Shown piece after piece: positions 7,406 through 16,015 of a stretch of DNA of 64,000 nt. The notes beneath the pieces are model-generated. The model saw nothing but the letters and a program-made list of their open reading frames with translations. It did not search any database and was not told the origin of the DNA. This stretch comes from Streptomyces olivochromogenes (lineage in GTDB: Bacteria; Actinomycetota; Actinomycetes; Streptomycetales; Streptomycetaceae), in NCBI RefSeq assembly GCF_021538895.1, contig NZ_JADDRL010000024.1:1-64000 (forward strand), read 5' to 3'. How positions within the stretch are numbered: position 1 is the first letter of the stretch; every line of letters begins with the position of its first letter. Made by a program: the position numbers and the translations under genes.

Positions 7406-10400
7406 CTAACGCTCCTGCTGGTGAGTGGGGTTCGGGTAGCTGCCGGTCTGGCCGGGATTGGCCTGCCGACCCTGCGCGATTCCCCGACGGAGATTGGTCA
7501 GCCGGCCGCGTACGTCATCGGGCGCACGCGAGACCTGCGGACCGGTTTGGTGCTGTTGCTGCTGAGCCGTACCCGGGACGAGGTTCGCCCTGGGCACCCG
7601 GCGCGGCAGGCCGGAGGTGGTGACGCCGCCCGCGGCCGGCTGCCGTACGCGCTCTGCCTGCCGGACGAGTTCGTCGTTCGGCGAGCTGCGCCAGGAGCTG
7701 GTCACGGGACGCTGGGGGGCCGCGGAAGCGGCGGCGGGTGCGGGAGCCTGCGGCTGCTGCGGGGCCGGGGCGGGAGCCGAGCCGTTGCTCTGCTGCTGCC
7801 CCTGGCCGCCGCGGAACCAGTTGGTCTCCAGGGTGTCGTACAGCGGCGTACGGCCGTCACCGGGACTGCTGGCCGGCGGCAGGGCCTCCGGCTCGTGGCG
7901 GGCCGGACGCTGCTGCGGGGCCTGCGGACGCTGGGCGCCGAAGTCGCCGCCCTGTCCACCGCCCACCTGCGGCCGCTCGAACTGACCCGTGTTCTGGGCG
8001 TTGTTCGGCGCGGGGTTGTGACGTCCGGGCAAGGAGTGCTGCCCGGTGGAGCCGGAGTCGTACGCCTGCGGGGCCGCGAACTGGCCCGTGGAGGAGCCGT
8101 CCTGCTGCCCGCCCGGCGCACCGAAGATGTCGGAGCGGACGTACGCGTTGTTGCCCTGCTGGCCGTTCGCGCCGGGACGGGCGTACTGGCCGGTGGAACC
8201 GGGGTCGTACGACGGTGCCGCGGGGTACTGACCGGTGTTCTGGGCACCGCCGTTGAAGTCCGGGCGGGGGAACTCGCCGGTGGCGGAGGGACCCTGGGCG
8301 GCGTCTATCCGGGGGATCTCGGACGTCGAGCCGGGGCCCTGGCGGTCGTCCACGCGCGGCATGCGCGCGGTCTGCGAGGGGTCCTGCTCGTCGTGGCCGC
8401 GCGGGGTGTCCAGCGAGGCGTGGGAGAGCTGTCCGGTCTCGTTGCCCCAGCCCGCGGCCGACGCGCCCGCGCCGGGCAGCTCGGCCCGCGCACCGCCGCG
8501 CGGCGGCAGCTGACGGCCCTGGTCCGCGGCGTTGCCCGGACGCTGCGGCGCCGCGCCGCGGCCGCCGAACATGTCCTGCTGCGGGTTCTGCGCGGCACCC
8601 GGCGTCTGACCGCCGAAGGTACCGGCGCCGGCACCGGGCGGAGTCGAGCGGTTCTGCTGGGGGGCCGACGGACCCTGCGGGCCACGGGCCGCGCCCGGGG
8701 CACCCGGACGGCCGTTCTGGCCGGCGCCCGGAAGCGCGGCACGCGCGCCCTGGGCGGAGCCGACCTGGCCACGCGGGTTCGAGCCGAGGCCCGGACGTCC
8801 GCCGCCCGCACCGGCACCGAGAGCCCCGCCCGGGGCACCCGCGCCGAGCACGCCGCCGCCCTGGCCGCCGCCCCGACGGGCCGCGGCCGCACCGGCCGCT
8901 GCCTGCGCGACGGCCGGACCGCCGGTGGGCGCGGGGGCGCCGGGCTTGCCCGCGGCCGGCTTCTTGCCGCCCTGGGCGACGTCGACGGGCAGCATGACCA
9001 GCGCGGTCGTACCACCGGAGTCGGACGGGCGCAGCTGGATGCGGATGCCGTGACGCTGCGACAGACGACCGACCACGAACAGACCCATTCGGCGGGACAC
9101 CGAGACGTCCACGGTGGGCGGCGAGGCGAGCCGCTCGTTGATCGCCGCGAGGTCCTCGGGGGAGAGGCCGATGCCCGTGTCGTGGATCTCGATCAGCACG
9201 CGGCCGTCGGGCAGCGCGTGACCGGTGACCTTGACCTTGGTCTGCGGCGAGGAGAACGAGGTCGCGTTCTCCAGCAGCTCGGCGAGGAGGTGCACGAGGT
9301 CGTTGACCACGCGGCCGGCCACTTCGGTGGTCGGCACGGAGGCCAGCTCGATGCGCTCGTACTGCTCCACCTCGGACGCGGCGGCGCGGAGCACGTCGAC
9401 CAGCGGGACCGGACGGGTCCAGCGGCGACCGGGCTCTTCACCGGCGAGAACGAGGAGGTTTTCGCCGTTACGGCGCATGCGGGTCGCGAGGTGGTCGAGC
9501 TTGAACAGCGAGGACAGCTGGTCCGGGTCGGCCTCGCGGGACTCCAGCTCGGAGATGAGCGAGAGCTGGCGCTGGATAAGACCCTGGGAGCGGCGCGAGA
9601 GGTTCGTGAACATCGCGTTGACGTTGCCCCGCAGAAGGGCCTGCTCGGCGGCGAGGCGGACCGCCTCGCGGTGCACGTCGTCGAAGGCCGCGGCCACCTG
9701 GCCGATCTCGTCCCGGGAGTGCACACCGACCGACTCCACGGACGTGTCGACGTCCTGCGGGTCGGACTCGGAGAGCTGCTTGACCAGCTCGGGCAGGCGG
9801 TCCTGGGCGACCTTGGTGGCGGTCTCCTGCAGGCGGCGCAGCGAGCGGATCATGGAGCGGGCCACGACGAAGGCGCCGACGAGCGACACGCCGAGGACGA
9901 TGAGGATCAGGACACCGGAGATGATCGCGTCGCGCTCGGTGGCGTTACGCAGCTCGCGGGCCTTCTGCTCCATGTCCTCGAGCAGCGTGTGCTCGATCTT
10001 CTTCATCTGCTCGATCTTGGTCGAGCTGTCGTCCACCCAGTCGCGGTAGGAGCGCTTGGGCTGGTCCTTGAGGCCCTCCGAGCCGCCGAGCGCACGCTTG
10101 GCGTAGGTGTCCGCGGACTCGATCGTCGGGTTGCCCTCGTCGATCGGCTTGAGGAGCTCGGCGGCGTTGCCGGAGTAGATCTTCCGGAAGATGGTGACTT
10201 CGGAGTTCTCGCTGGACAGCGCCGACTGGGCGTAGAGCCGGTCGTTCTCCGAGATGTGGCCGGCCTCGGTGTTGTTGTCGGGCAGGGCCGCGGCGACGAC
10301 GGCGCGCTGCACGGACGCGTACTCCTTGGCGGTGGAGAACGCCGCCAGGGCGCGGGTGCGCTGGATCATCTCCGGGTTGCTGGACGCCTCCGCCATGTCC

Positions 10401-11104
10401 TGCGAGAGGTCGACCAGCTGGGTGATCAGGCGGTGGTAGGCCTCGACCGTCTGCGTCGAGTTGTTCTTGGACTGGTAGGCCGACCGGCGGATCTTGGCCA
10501 GCTGGTCCAGCTGTCCGGCCAGACCGACGAGGCTGTCACGGACGCCCTGGAGCTGGCCCGCCTTGCTCGCCGCGTCGATCTCCTCGGACGCGTTGAGGAA
10601 GTTCTCCTTCGCGCGGTCCGTCTTGTCCTGGTAGCCCTTGACTGTGTAGTCGGTCGCCTTCAGGCCGTGCGCCAGCGGACCGGCGGACTGGTCGCGCTCC
10701 TCCTGGAGCGCGGCGGCCAGTTCGGTGGCCTGCTTGGTCATGTCCGTCAGCAGCTTCATGTTGTCGAGCTGCTGGATGTCGTCCATGGAGTCGCTGATGC
10801 GCAGCGCACCCAGCGAGGTGGCCGCGACCACGGGGAGCGCGAGCAGCGACACCAGACGCGTGGAGATGCGCCAGTTGCGCAGGGCTATGCGCGGTCCGGG
10901 GCCGGTCGGTCCCTTGGTGGACTTTGCCGGCGGTATGGATTTCGGGGCGCCCGACGGCGTCGGGGCGCCGGGGCGCCCACCGCCGTCACCGGACTGGGTC
11001 GGGCCCGGGTTCTGGGCGTGCTGGGGCGAGGAACCGCGGTCGGTCCCGCCATGCGGCTCCGGCTCCGCCGAAGCACTGCCATCCCTCTTGAAACGTCCCT
11101 GCAC
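7406..11104 (-). CDS. cvnA1: Conservon sensor histidine-kinase-like protein CvnA (copy 1)
   Basis: A 1232-residue protein from GTG 11104 (MQGRFKRDG). Layout: Pro/Gly-rich cytoplasmic N-terminus (~75 aa); membrane segment ~80-102; extracytoplasmic NIT-type sensing domain; second membrane segment ~391-418; HAMP-like linker; GHKL ATPase domain with LLAELLENATSFSS (~610), DTGIGLSPEDL and RMGLFVVGRLSQRHG. From about residue 720 on, the protein is a ~500-residue Gly/Ala/Pro/Gln-rich tail with recurring STGQ/NTGQ units. It heads the cvn1 operon (A-B-C-D); stop and cvnB1 start abut. The sensed signal is unknown. Confidence 0.88.
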   Translation of the reverse strand: MQGRFKRDGSASAEPEPHGGTDRGSSPQHAQNPGPTQSGDGGGRPGAPTPSGAPKSIPPAKSTKGPTGPGPRIALRNWRISTRLVSLLALPVVAATSLGALRISDSMDDIQQLDNMKLLTDMTKQATELAAALQEERDQSAGPLAHGLKATDYTVKGYQDKTDRAKENFLNASEEIDAASKAGQLQGVRDSLVGLAGQLDQLAKIRRSAYQSKNNSTQTVEAYHRLITQLVDLSQDMAEASSNPEMIQRTRALAAFSTAKEYASVQRAVVAAALPDNNTEAGHISENDRLYAQSALSSENSEVTIFRKIYSGNAAELLKPIDEGNPTIESADTYAKRALGGSEGLKDQPKRSYRDWVDDSSTKIEQMKKIEHTLLEDMEQKARELRNATERDAIISGVLILIVLGVSLVGAFVVARSMIRSLRRLQETATKVAQDRLPELVKQLSESDPQDVDTSVESVGVHSRDEIGQVAAAFDDVHREAVRLAAEQALLRGNVNAMFTNLSRRSQGLIQRQLSLISELESREADPDQLSSLFKLDHLATRMRRNGENLLVLAGEEPGRRWTRPVPLVDVLRAAASEVEQYERIELASVPTTEVAGRVVNDLVHLLAELLENATSFSSPQTKVKVTGHALPDGRVLIEIHDTGIGLSPEDLAAINERLASPPTVDVSVSRRMGLFVVGRLSQRHGIRIQLRPSDSGGTTALVMLPVDVAQGGKKPAAGKPGAPAPTGGPAVAQAAAGAAAARRGGGQGGGVLGAGAPGGALGAGAGGGRPGLGSNPRGQVGSAQGARAALPGAGQNGRPGAPGAARGPQGPSAPQQNRSTPPGAGAGTFGGQTPGAAQNPQQDMFGGRGAAPQRPGNAADQGRQLPPRGGARAELPGAGASAAGWGNETGQLSHASLDTPRGHDEQDPSQTARMPRVDDRQGPGSTSEIPRIDAAQGPSATGEFPRPDFNGGAQNTGQYPAAPSYDPGSTGQYARPGANGQQGNNAYVRSDIFGAPGGQQDGSSTGQFAAPQAYDSGSTGQHSLPGRHNPAPNNAQNTGQFERPQVGGGQGGDFGAQRPQAPQQRPARHEPEALPPASSPGDGRTPLYDTLETNWFRGGQGQQQSNGSAPAPAPQQPQAPAPAAASAAPQRPVTSSWRSSPNDELVRQAERVRQPAAGGVTTSGLPRRVPRANLVPGTAQQQQHQTGPQVSRAPDDVRGRLTNLRRGIAQGRQANPGQTGSYPNPTHQQER

Positions 11105-11675
11105 TAGCGTCGCAACCTCTGGACCAGGCACCCCTCCGCGCGAACGGAAGGACACGGTGTCGGCGTTGTGGGGGACGCCCTGAATGCGCCCCCCGGGTGG
11201 TCGTGAGTGACCGGCGCTGGACTCCCCCTGCCTCGCCGCCACCCGGCGCTGGTAGCGCCCTGTGCGCCGGCTCGATCCTGCGGCGGTCCGTGGAATTCCA
11301 GCACAGTGCCGGATCTCCAACAAGGGCCGTGGACCGAGCTGTGACCTGAGTGACACGGAGTGAGTGATGCGTTACGAGACGTGGAAATTGATCTCGTACA
11401 TAGCGGGCATATCCCTGTGAATTACTGGAGTTGGCCGGGTGTCCCAGTCGCCATGATCAGGAGCGGAATGATGGCTTCAGGGGGGCAATGTCCGTTTCGT
11501 TGTCATGAGTTGCGGGCCGGAATTGACCGGTTTGCCCGCGAGGTCGTGAGCAAACTCACACGCCAACCACGGCCACTTCGCGTCTTCGGCGGCGAATTGA
11601 ATGTTTAGCCTGGCGCTTGACAAGACGCGTGCCTTTGTAAATCAGCACCCACACAGGACAGGGCCCAGGACAACC
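11105..11675. promoter_or_regulatory. Divergent intergenic region between cvnA1 and a small ORF
   Basis: About 570 bases without convincing coding sequence. The left part should hold the cvn1 promoter (minus strand). Bases 11360-11620 have lowered GC and a TTGACA hexamer at 11617-11622 that could serve a plus-strand promoter for the small gene at 11676, although no well-spaced -10 box is evident. An open frame at 11360-11608 lacks Streptomyces codon bias and is not called. Confidence 0.45.
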
Positions 11676-11864
11676 GTGAAGACGACGATGATGTTCCGCA
11701 CCATAGCCAACCCGCGTCGCACGACTCTGGCGCACCTCGACGGCGCCGACGACCTGCAGACCCCGGAGCAGCCGGAGCACTCCGTCGACCTGCCCGCCCA
11801 GACCGCGAACCCCAGGCGCACCATCCTGGAGGAGGTCCCGGTGACCGCCGCCGTCGCGCAGTAG
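11676..11864 (+). CDS. Small protein with duplicated ANPRRT motif, unknown function
   Basis: A 62-residue ORF from GTG 11676 with AGGA 5 bases upstream; alternative starts are the ATGs at 11688 and 11691. It has normal Streptomyces codon bias and is followed by a terminator. The sequence contains the motif ANPRRTTL near residue 10 and ANPRRTIL near residue 47, joined by an acidic linker (LDGADDLQTPEQPEHSVD), and ends VPVTAAVAQ. No cysteines, no signal peptide and no membrane segment are seen. I do not recognise the family with certainty. The duplicated motif could be a binding element, or the protein could be a peptide precursor; both are guesses. Confidence 0.65.
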   Translation: MKTTMMFRTIANPRRTTLAHLDGADDLQTPEQPEHSVDLPAQTANPRRTILEEVPVTAAVAQ

Positions 11865-11912
11865 TACGGCCGCCGGCCGCCGAATGCTCAAGGCGGCCGC
11901 GACCGAAGTCCG

Positions 11913-11940
11913 GGGCGCCCCCGCAGGAGGGGCGCCCTTT
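11913..11940 (+). terminator. Terminator after the small ANPRRT gene
   Basis: A perfect 9-bp GC stem (11913-11921 with 11929-11937), 7-base loop, followed by TTT. It separates the small gene from the downstream hydrolase gene. Confidence 0.8.
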
Positions 11941-12057
11941 CGGCGTCCGCGCCCGTGGCCCGGGGAATATGGGCGGGGCCCGGCCCCTTTGCCGCGTTAG
12001 CCTGGAGCGTCAGACTCCAGCCGGCTCGGTTTCTCAGGTAAGGGGCGCAAGGATCCC

Positions 12058-12843
12058 GTGCGCATCGCCAGGTTCTCCATCGACGGGAACGTCGCCTTCG
12101 GCGCGGTCGAGGGCGAGAAGCAGGACGAACTCGTCCTCGACATCATCAAGGGCATTCCGTTCGCCGACTTCGAGCTCTCCGGTACGAAGGTGCCGCTGAG
12201 CAAGGTCAGGCTGCTCCCGCCGGTGCTTCCCAACAAGGTCGTGGCCTTCGGCCGCAACTACGCGGAGCACGCGAAGGAGCTGGGCAACGAGGTCCCGGAC
12301 GCCCCCTTCGCCTTCTTCAAGCCGTCCACCTCGGTGATCGGCTCCGGCGACGAGATCCAGTACCCCTCCTTCTCCGAGGAGCTGCACCACGAGGCCGAGC
12401 TGGCCGTCGTCATCGGCCGGCTGTGCCGTGAGGTCCCCCGGGACCGCGTCAAGGACGTGATCTTCGGCTACACCTGCGCCAACGACGTCACCGCCCGCGA
12501 CGTGCAGCGACGCGAGAAGCAGTGGGCGCGGGCCAAGGGCTTCGACACCGCCTGCCCGCTCGGCCCCTGGGTCGAGACCGACCTGGACCTCGCCGCCGCG
12601 TCCGACCTGACCATCCAGCTCACGGTCAACGGCGAGCAGCGCCAGCTGGGCCGGACGAGCGAGATGATCCACTCCATCGAGGACCTGATCGTCAACATCT
12701 CCGAGGCCATGACGCTGCTCCCCGGCGACGTGATCCTCACCGGCACCCCGGCTGGGGTCGGCCCCCTGCACGTCGGCGACGAGGTCGCCGTCACCATCGA
12801 AGGCATCGGCACTCTCACCAACAAGGTTGTCAAGCGTGGCTAG
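12058..12843 (+). CDS. Fumarylacetoacetate hydrolase family protein
   Basis: A 261-residue FAH-family enzyme from GTG 12058, with AAGGA just upstream. Motifs: [17 protein letters not shown] (~62-78), [11 protein letters not shown] (~112), a long central [10 protein letters not shown] stretch and [12 protein letters not shown] (~228). This fold hydrolyses or isomerises 2-oxo acids or acylpyruvates using a divalent metal held by Glu/Asp side chains. The exact substrate cannot be read here; acylpyruvase or 2-hydroxyhepta-2,4-diene-1,7-dioate isomerase-like activities are the usual options. The stop codon overlaps the start region of gltX by 8 bases, so the two are cotranscribed. Confidence 0.88.
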   Translation: MRIARFSIDGNVAFGAVEGEKQDELVLDIIKGIPFADFELSGTKVPLSKVRLLPPVLPNKVVAFGRNYAEHAKELGNEVPDAPFAFFKPSTSVIGSGDEIQYPSFSEELHHEAELAVVIGRLCREVPRDRVKDVIFGYTCANDVTARDVQRREKQWARAKGFDTACPLGPWVETDLDLAAASDLTIQLTVNGEQRQLGRTSEMIHSIEDLIVNISEAMTLLPGDVILTGTPAGVGPLHVGDEVAVTIEGIGTLTNKVVKRG

Positions 12844-14359
12844 CGCATCCTCCCCCAAGCTCTCGGCTCCGCTCGGGCAGGGGGGACCCCCATCCCCCGT
12901 ACGCGTACGTTTCTGCCCCTCGCCCACCGGTAACCCCCATGTGGGCCTGGTCCGCACCGCCCTGTTCAACTGGGCGTTCGCCCGGCACCACCAGGGCACT
13001 CTGGTCTTCCGTATCGAGGACACCGACGCGGCCCGCGACTCCGAGGAGTCGTACAACCAGCTGCTCGACGCGATGCGCTGGCTGGGCTTCGACTGGGACG
13101 AGGGCCCCGAGGTCGGCGGCCCGCACGCGCCGTACCGGCAGTCGCAGCGCATGGACCTCTACAAGGAGGTCGCCCAGAAGCTGCTCGACGCCGGCCACGC
13201 CTACCGCTGCTACTGCTCCCAGGACGAGCTGGACACCCGCCGCGAGGCCGCCCGCGCCGTCGGCAAGCCCTCCGGCTACGACGGCCACTGCCGCGACCTG
13301 GGCGCCGAGCAGGTCGCTCAGTACGAGGCCCAGGGCCGCACCCCGATCGTCCGCTTCCGGATGCCCGACGAGACGATCACCTTCACCGACCTGGTCCGCG
13401 GCGAGCTGACCTTCACCCCGGAGAACGTGCCGGACTACGGCATCGTCCGCGCGAACGGCGCCCCGCTGTACACGCTGGTGAACCCGGTCGACGACGCGCT
13501 GATGGAGATCACCCACGTCCTGCGCGGCGAGGACCTGCTCTCCTCCACCCCGCGACAGATCGCCCTGTACAAGGCGCTGATCGAGCTCGGCATCGCCCAG
13601 CGGATCCCGGCCTTCGGGCACCTGCCGTACGTGATGGGCGAGGGCAACAAGAAGCTGTCCAAGCGCGACCCGCAGTCGTCGCTGAACCTCTACCGCGAGC
13701 GCGGCTTCCTTCCGGAGGGCCTGCTCAACTACCTGTCGCTCCTCGGCTGGTCGCTCTCGGCCGACCAGGACATCTTCTCGATCGACGAGATGGTCGCGGC
13801 CTTCGACGTCACCGACGTGAACCCCAACCCGGCCCGCTTCGACCTGAAGAAGGCCGAGGCGATCAACGCCGACCACATCCGCCTGCTCGACGTGAAGGAC
13901 TTCACGGAGCGCTGCCGGCCGTGGCTGACGGCCCCGTTCGCCTCCTGGGCGCCGGAGGCCTTCGACGAGACGAAGTGGCAGGCCGTCGCCCCGCACGCGC
14001 AGACCCGCCTCAAGGTCCTCTCCGAGATCACCGAGAACGTCGACTTCCTGTTCCTGGCCGAGCCGGTCTTCGACGAGGCGAGCTGGACGAAGGCCATGAA
14101 GGAGGGCTCGGACGCCCTGCTGCGCACGGCCCGCGAGCAGCTGGACGCGGCCGACTGGAACTCCGCCGAGTCCCTGAAGGAGGCCGTCCTGGCCGCCGGC
14201 GAGGCGCACGGCCTCAAGCTCGGCAAGGCCCAGGCCCCGGTCCGGGTGGCCGTCACCGGCCGCACGGTCGGCCTGCCCCTCTTCGAGTCCCTGGAGATCC
14301 TGGGCAAGGAGAAGACGCTGGCCCGCATCGACGCGGCGCTGGCGAAGCTCGCCGCATAG
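12836..14359 (+). CDS. gltX: Glutamyl-tRNA synthetase
   Basis: A 507-residue class I aminoacyl-tRNA synthetase. GTG at 12836 is chosen because it overlaps the end of the preceding gene and gives a usual N-terminus; TTG at 12827 is also possible. The HIGH-type signature sits in [12 protein letters not shown] (~27-38) and the KMSKS-type loop is KKLSKRDPQ (~272). Streptomyces lacks GlnRS, so this enzyme is expected to charge both tRNA-Glu and tRNA-Gln, the latter being corrected by GatCAB. That fits the Glu/Gln tRNA cluster 1 kb downstream. Residues ~6-19 ([14 protein letters not shown]) are encoded by an inserted genomic repeat and lie before the catalytic fold. Confidence 0.95.
   Translation: MASASSPKLSAPLGQGGPPSPVRVRFCPSPTGNPHVGLVRTALFNWAFARHHQGTLVFRIEDTDAARDSEESYNQLLDAMRWLGFDWDEGPEVGGPHAPYRQSQRMDLYKEVAQKLLDAGHAYRCYCSQDELDTRREAARAVGKPSGYDGHCRDLGAEQVAQYEAQGRTPIVRFRMPDETITFTDLVRGELTFTPENVPDYGIVRANGAPLYTLVNPVDDALMEITHVLRGEDLLSSTPRQIALYKALIELGIAQRIPAFGHLPYVMGEGNKKLSKRDPQSSLNLYRERGFLPEGLLNYLSLLGWSLSADQDIFSIDEMVAAFDVTDVNPNPARFDLKKAEAINADHIRLLDVKDFTERCRPWLTAPFASWAPEAFDETKWQAVAPHAQTRLKVLSEITENVDFLFLAEPVFDEASWTKAMKEGSDALLRTAREQLDAADWNSAESLKEAVLAAGEAHGLKLGKAQAPVRVAVTGRTVGLPLFESLEILGKEKTLARIDAALAKLAA
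12851..12892. repeat. Streptomyces palindromic interspersed repeat inside gltX
   Basis: The block runs from TCCCCCAAGC through CTCGGCTCCGCTCGGGC to GGGGGGACCCCCA. The outer TCCCCC/GGGGGGA arms can pair. From memory this is a common short repeat scattered through Streptomyces genomes, normally between genes. Here it is in frame in the first 20 codons of gltX. Confidence 0.7.
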
Positions 14360-14371
14360 CGCTCACACAGG

Positions 14372-14400
14372 AGGGCGGCGTCCGGTTCGGGCGCCGCCCT
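14372..14400 (+). terminator. Terminator after gltX
   Basis: A perfect 9-bp stem AGGGCGGCG/CGCCGCCCT (14372-14380 with 14392-14400), 11-base loop, starting 12 bases after the gltX stop. Confidence 0.8.
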
Positions 14401-14444
14401 TCGCGCATCCACCGACCCGTCACCCGGCCTCGCCGCTGGCCCAG

Positions 14445-14558
14445 ATGGAGACGCAGGTCTACTCGCCCTCCGCGATCAGCGGGGCCGACCCCTGGGCGCC
14501 CGTGTGGCAGTCGAACAAGCCGTCGACCTGGACCCTGACCCTGTCGGGCCGGCGCTGA
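14445..14558 (+). pseudogene. Possible C-terminal gene remnant
   Basis: A 37-codon open stretch ending in TGA has strict G/C third positions and Trp-rich content (ADPWAPVWQSNKPSTWTLTL). No ribosome site or plausible start precedes it, and the frame is open for only a few codons upstream. It reads like the tail of a lost gene between gltX and the HAD gene. I do not recognise the family. It could also be chance. Confidence 0.3.
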
Positions 14559-14616
14559 CACTGTCCGGCTCGACGACCCTGGGCTGACCGCGCGTCGAGG
14601 AGGGTACGGTCGGAGC

Positions 14617-15348
14617 ATGAGCATTCATGCCGTGGTCTGGGACGTGGACGACACCCTCTTCGACTACACGACCGCGGACCGCGAGGGCATGCGCTCCCAT
14701 CTGGCGGCCGAGGGCCTGCTCCACGGGTACGACACCCCGGAGCAGGCCCTTCTGCGGTGGCGGGAGATCACCGATCAGCAGTGGGCCCGGTTCTCGGCGG
14801 GGGAGGCGACGTTCGAGGGCCAGCGGCGCGACCGCGTACGGGTGTTCCTGGGCGCGGAGCTCACCGACGACGAGGCCGACGCCTGGTTCGGGCGATACAT
14901 CGGTCACTACGAGGCGGCCTGGGCCCTGTTCCCGGACGTCCTGCCCGTCCTCGACCTCCTCGCCCGCAGCCACCGGCACGCGGTGCTGTCCAACTCCAGC
15001 CTCACCGTCCAGGACCGCAAGCTGCGCGTCCTCGGCGTGCACAGCCGCTTCGAGGCCATCCTGTGCGCGGCCGAACTGGGCGTCTCCAAGCCCGAGGCCG
15101 AGGCGTTCCTCGCCGCCTGCGACGCCCTGAAGCTCGCCCCGCACCAGGTGGCGTACGTCGGCGACCATCCGGAGATCGACGGGCGCGGCGCCGCAGAGGC
15201 GGGTCTGCTGTCGGTCTGGATCGACCGTGACGGCGCGTACACCAGCGGTGATGCGCCCACCGGCCGGCACCGGATCGCCTCGCTCGCCGAACTCCCCGCG
15301 ATCCTTGGCGCGGATACCCGTTTTGGAGCCCCGTCCACCTTCAGGTAA
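14617..15348 (+). CDS. HAD-superfamily hydrolase
   Basis: A 243-residue haloacid-dehalogenase-fold phosphatase from ATG 14617. The nucleophile motif is WDVDDTLF (Asp9, Asp11), motif II is LSNSS (~127), motif III Lys lies in GVSKPEAE (~157), and the metal motif is VGDHPEIDGRGA (~185). An all-alpha cap sits between motifs I and II, so this is a C1-capped enzyme of the small-metabolite phosphatase type. Substrate unknown. It stands alone between gltX and the tRNA cluster. Confidence 0.9.
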   Translation: MSIHAVVWDVDDTLFDYTTADREGMRSHLAAEGLLHGYDTPEQALLRWREITDQQWARFSAGEATFEGQRRDRVRVFLGAELTDDEADAWFGRYIGHYEAAWALFPDVLPVLDLLARSHRHAVLSNSSLTVQDRKLRVLGVHSRFEAILCAAELGVSKPEAEAFLAACDALKLAPHQVAYVGDHPEIDGRGAAEAGLLSVWIDRDGAYTSGDAPTGRHRIASLAELPAILGADTRFGAPSTFR

Positions 15349-15439
15349 TGTTCTTCCTGCGCCGCCGGGGAGCGGGCCGAGAGGCCGGAAACCGGGGGAG
15401 CAAACTAGAACAAGATCCCCTCAGGGGCTTGCGTTCCAG

Positions 15440-15511
15440 TGGCCTATGGTGTAATTGGCAGCACGACTGATTCTGGTTCAGTTAGTCTTGGTTCGAGTCC
15501 AGGTAGGCCAG
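15440..15511 (+). tRNA. tRNA-Gln (anticodon CTG), copy 1
   Basis: A 72-nt cloverleaf: acceptor TGGCCTA/TAGGCCA, anticodon loop TTCTGGT on an ACTGA/TCAGT stem, T-arm GGTTCGAGTCC, discriminator G. No encoded CCA. It differs from copy 2 by one compensatory acceptor pair (C-G here, T-A there). Confidence 0.97.
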
Positions 15512-15551
15512 CTCGCAGAGCTCATCTGCAACCAGCGGATCACATCCGCAA

Positions 15552-15624
15552 GCCCCCGTTGTGTAGCGGCCTAGCACGCTGCCCTCTCAAGGCAGTAGCG
15601 CCGGTTCGAATCCGGTCGGGGGTA
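15552..15624 (+). tRNA. tRNA-Glu (anticodon CTC), copy 1
   Basis: A 73-nt cloverleaf: acceptor GCCCCCG/CGGGGGT, anticodon loop CTCTCAA, T-arm GGTTCGAATCC, discriminator A. The anticodon stem is CTGCC/GGCAG, whereas the other two Glu copies have CCGCC/GGCGG, a compensatory change. Confidence 0.97.
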
Positions 15625-15686
15625 CAGATCCTTCCCGCGAGGACAGTCAGGGTAGCTCCCGCTGACCTCGATGCAGGATCGCTAGG

Positions 15687-15759
15687 GCCCCCGTTGTGTA
15701 GCGGCCTAGCACGCCGCCCTCTCAAGGCGGTAGCGCCGGTTCGAATCCGGTCGGGGGTA
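15687..15759 (+). tRNA. tRNA-Glu (anticodon CTC), copy 2
   Basis: A 73-nt cloverleaf identical to copy 3 and differing from copy 1 by one base pair in the anticodon stem. Anticodon loop CTCTCAA. Confidence 0.97.
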
Positions 15760-15778
15760 CTGCTGGTCTAAACCACAT

Positions 15779-15850
15779 TGGTCTATGGTGTAATTGGCAG
15801 CACGACTGATTCTGGTTCAGTTAGTCTTGGTTCGAGTCCAGGTAGACCAG
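15779..15850 (+). tRNA. tRNA-Gln (anticodon CTG), copy 2
   Basis: A 72-nt cloverleaf: acceptor TGGTCTA/TAGACCA, anticodon loop TTCTGGT. Outside the compensatory acceptor pair it matches copy 1. Confidence 0.97.
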
Positions 15851-15878
15851 CTCGGATCCGCGGAAACGTGTGATCCTC

Positions 15879-15951
15879 GCCCCCGTTGTGTAGCGGCCTA
15901 GCACGCCGCCCTCTCAAGGCGGTAGCGCCGGTTCGAATCCGGTCGGGGGTA
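15879..15951 (+). tRNA. tRNA-Glu (anticodon CTC), copy 3
   Basis: A 73-nt cloverleaf, same sequence as copy 2. It is the last tRNA of the Q-E-E-Q-E cluster and is followed directly by a terminator hairpin. Confidence 0.97.
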
Positions 15952-15956
15952 CAGAA

Positions 15957-15988
15957 CGAAGGCCCTTCGCTTCGGCGGAGGGCCTTCG
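15957..15988. terminator. Terminator after the tRNA cluster
   Basis: A 10-bp stem CGAAGGCCCT/AGGGCCTTCG (15957-15966 with 15979-15988). It begins 5 bases after the last tRNA and lies 28 bases beyond the stop of the converging MerR gene, so it can serve both strands. Confidence 0.82.
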
Positions 15989-16015
15989 GCGTGTCCGGGG
16001 ACCGGAGGCCGGGGG

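Noticed and set aside
6986..11107. Long plus-strand open frame opposite cvnB1-cvnA1
   Set aside because: Same reason: it spans several genes on the other strand and lacks recognisable motifs, while the minus strand has full conservon proteins.
11360..11608. 82-codon open frame upstream of the small ANPRRT gene
   Set aside because: Poor third-position bias and no ribosome site; composition fits a promoter region.
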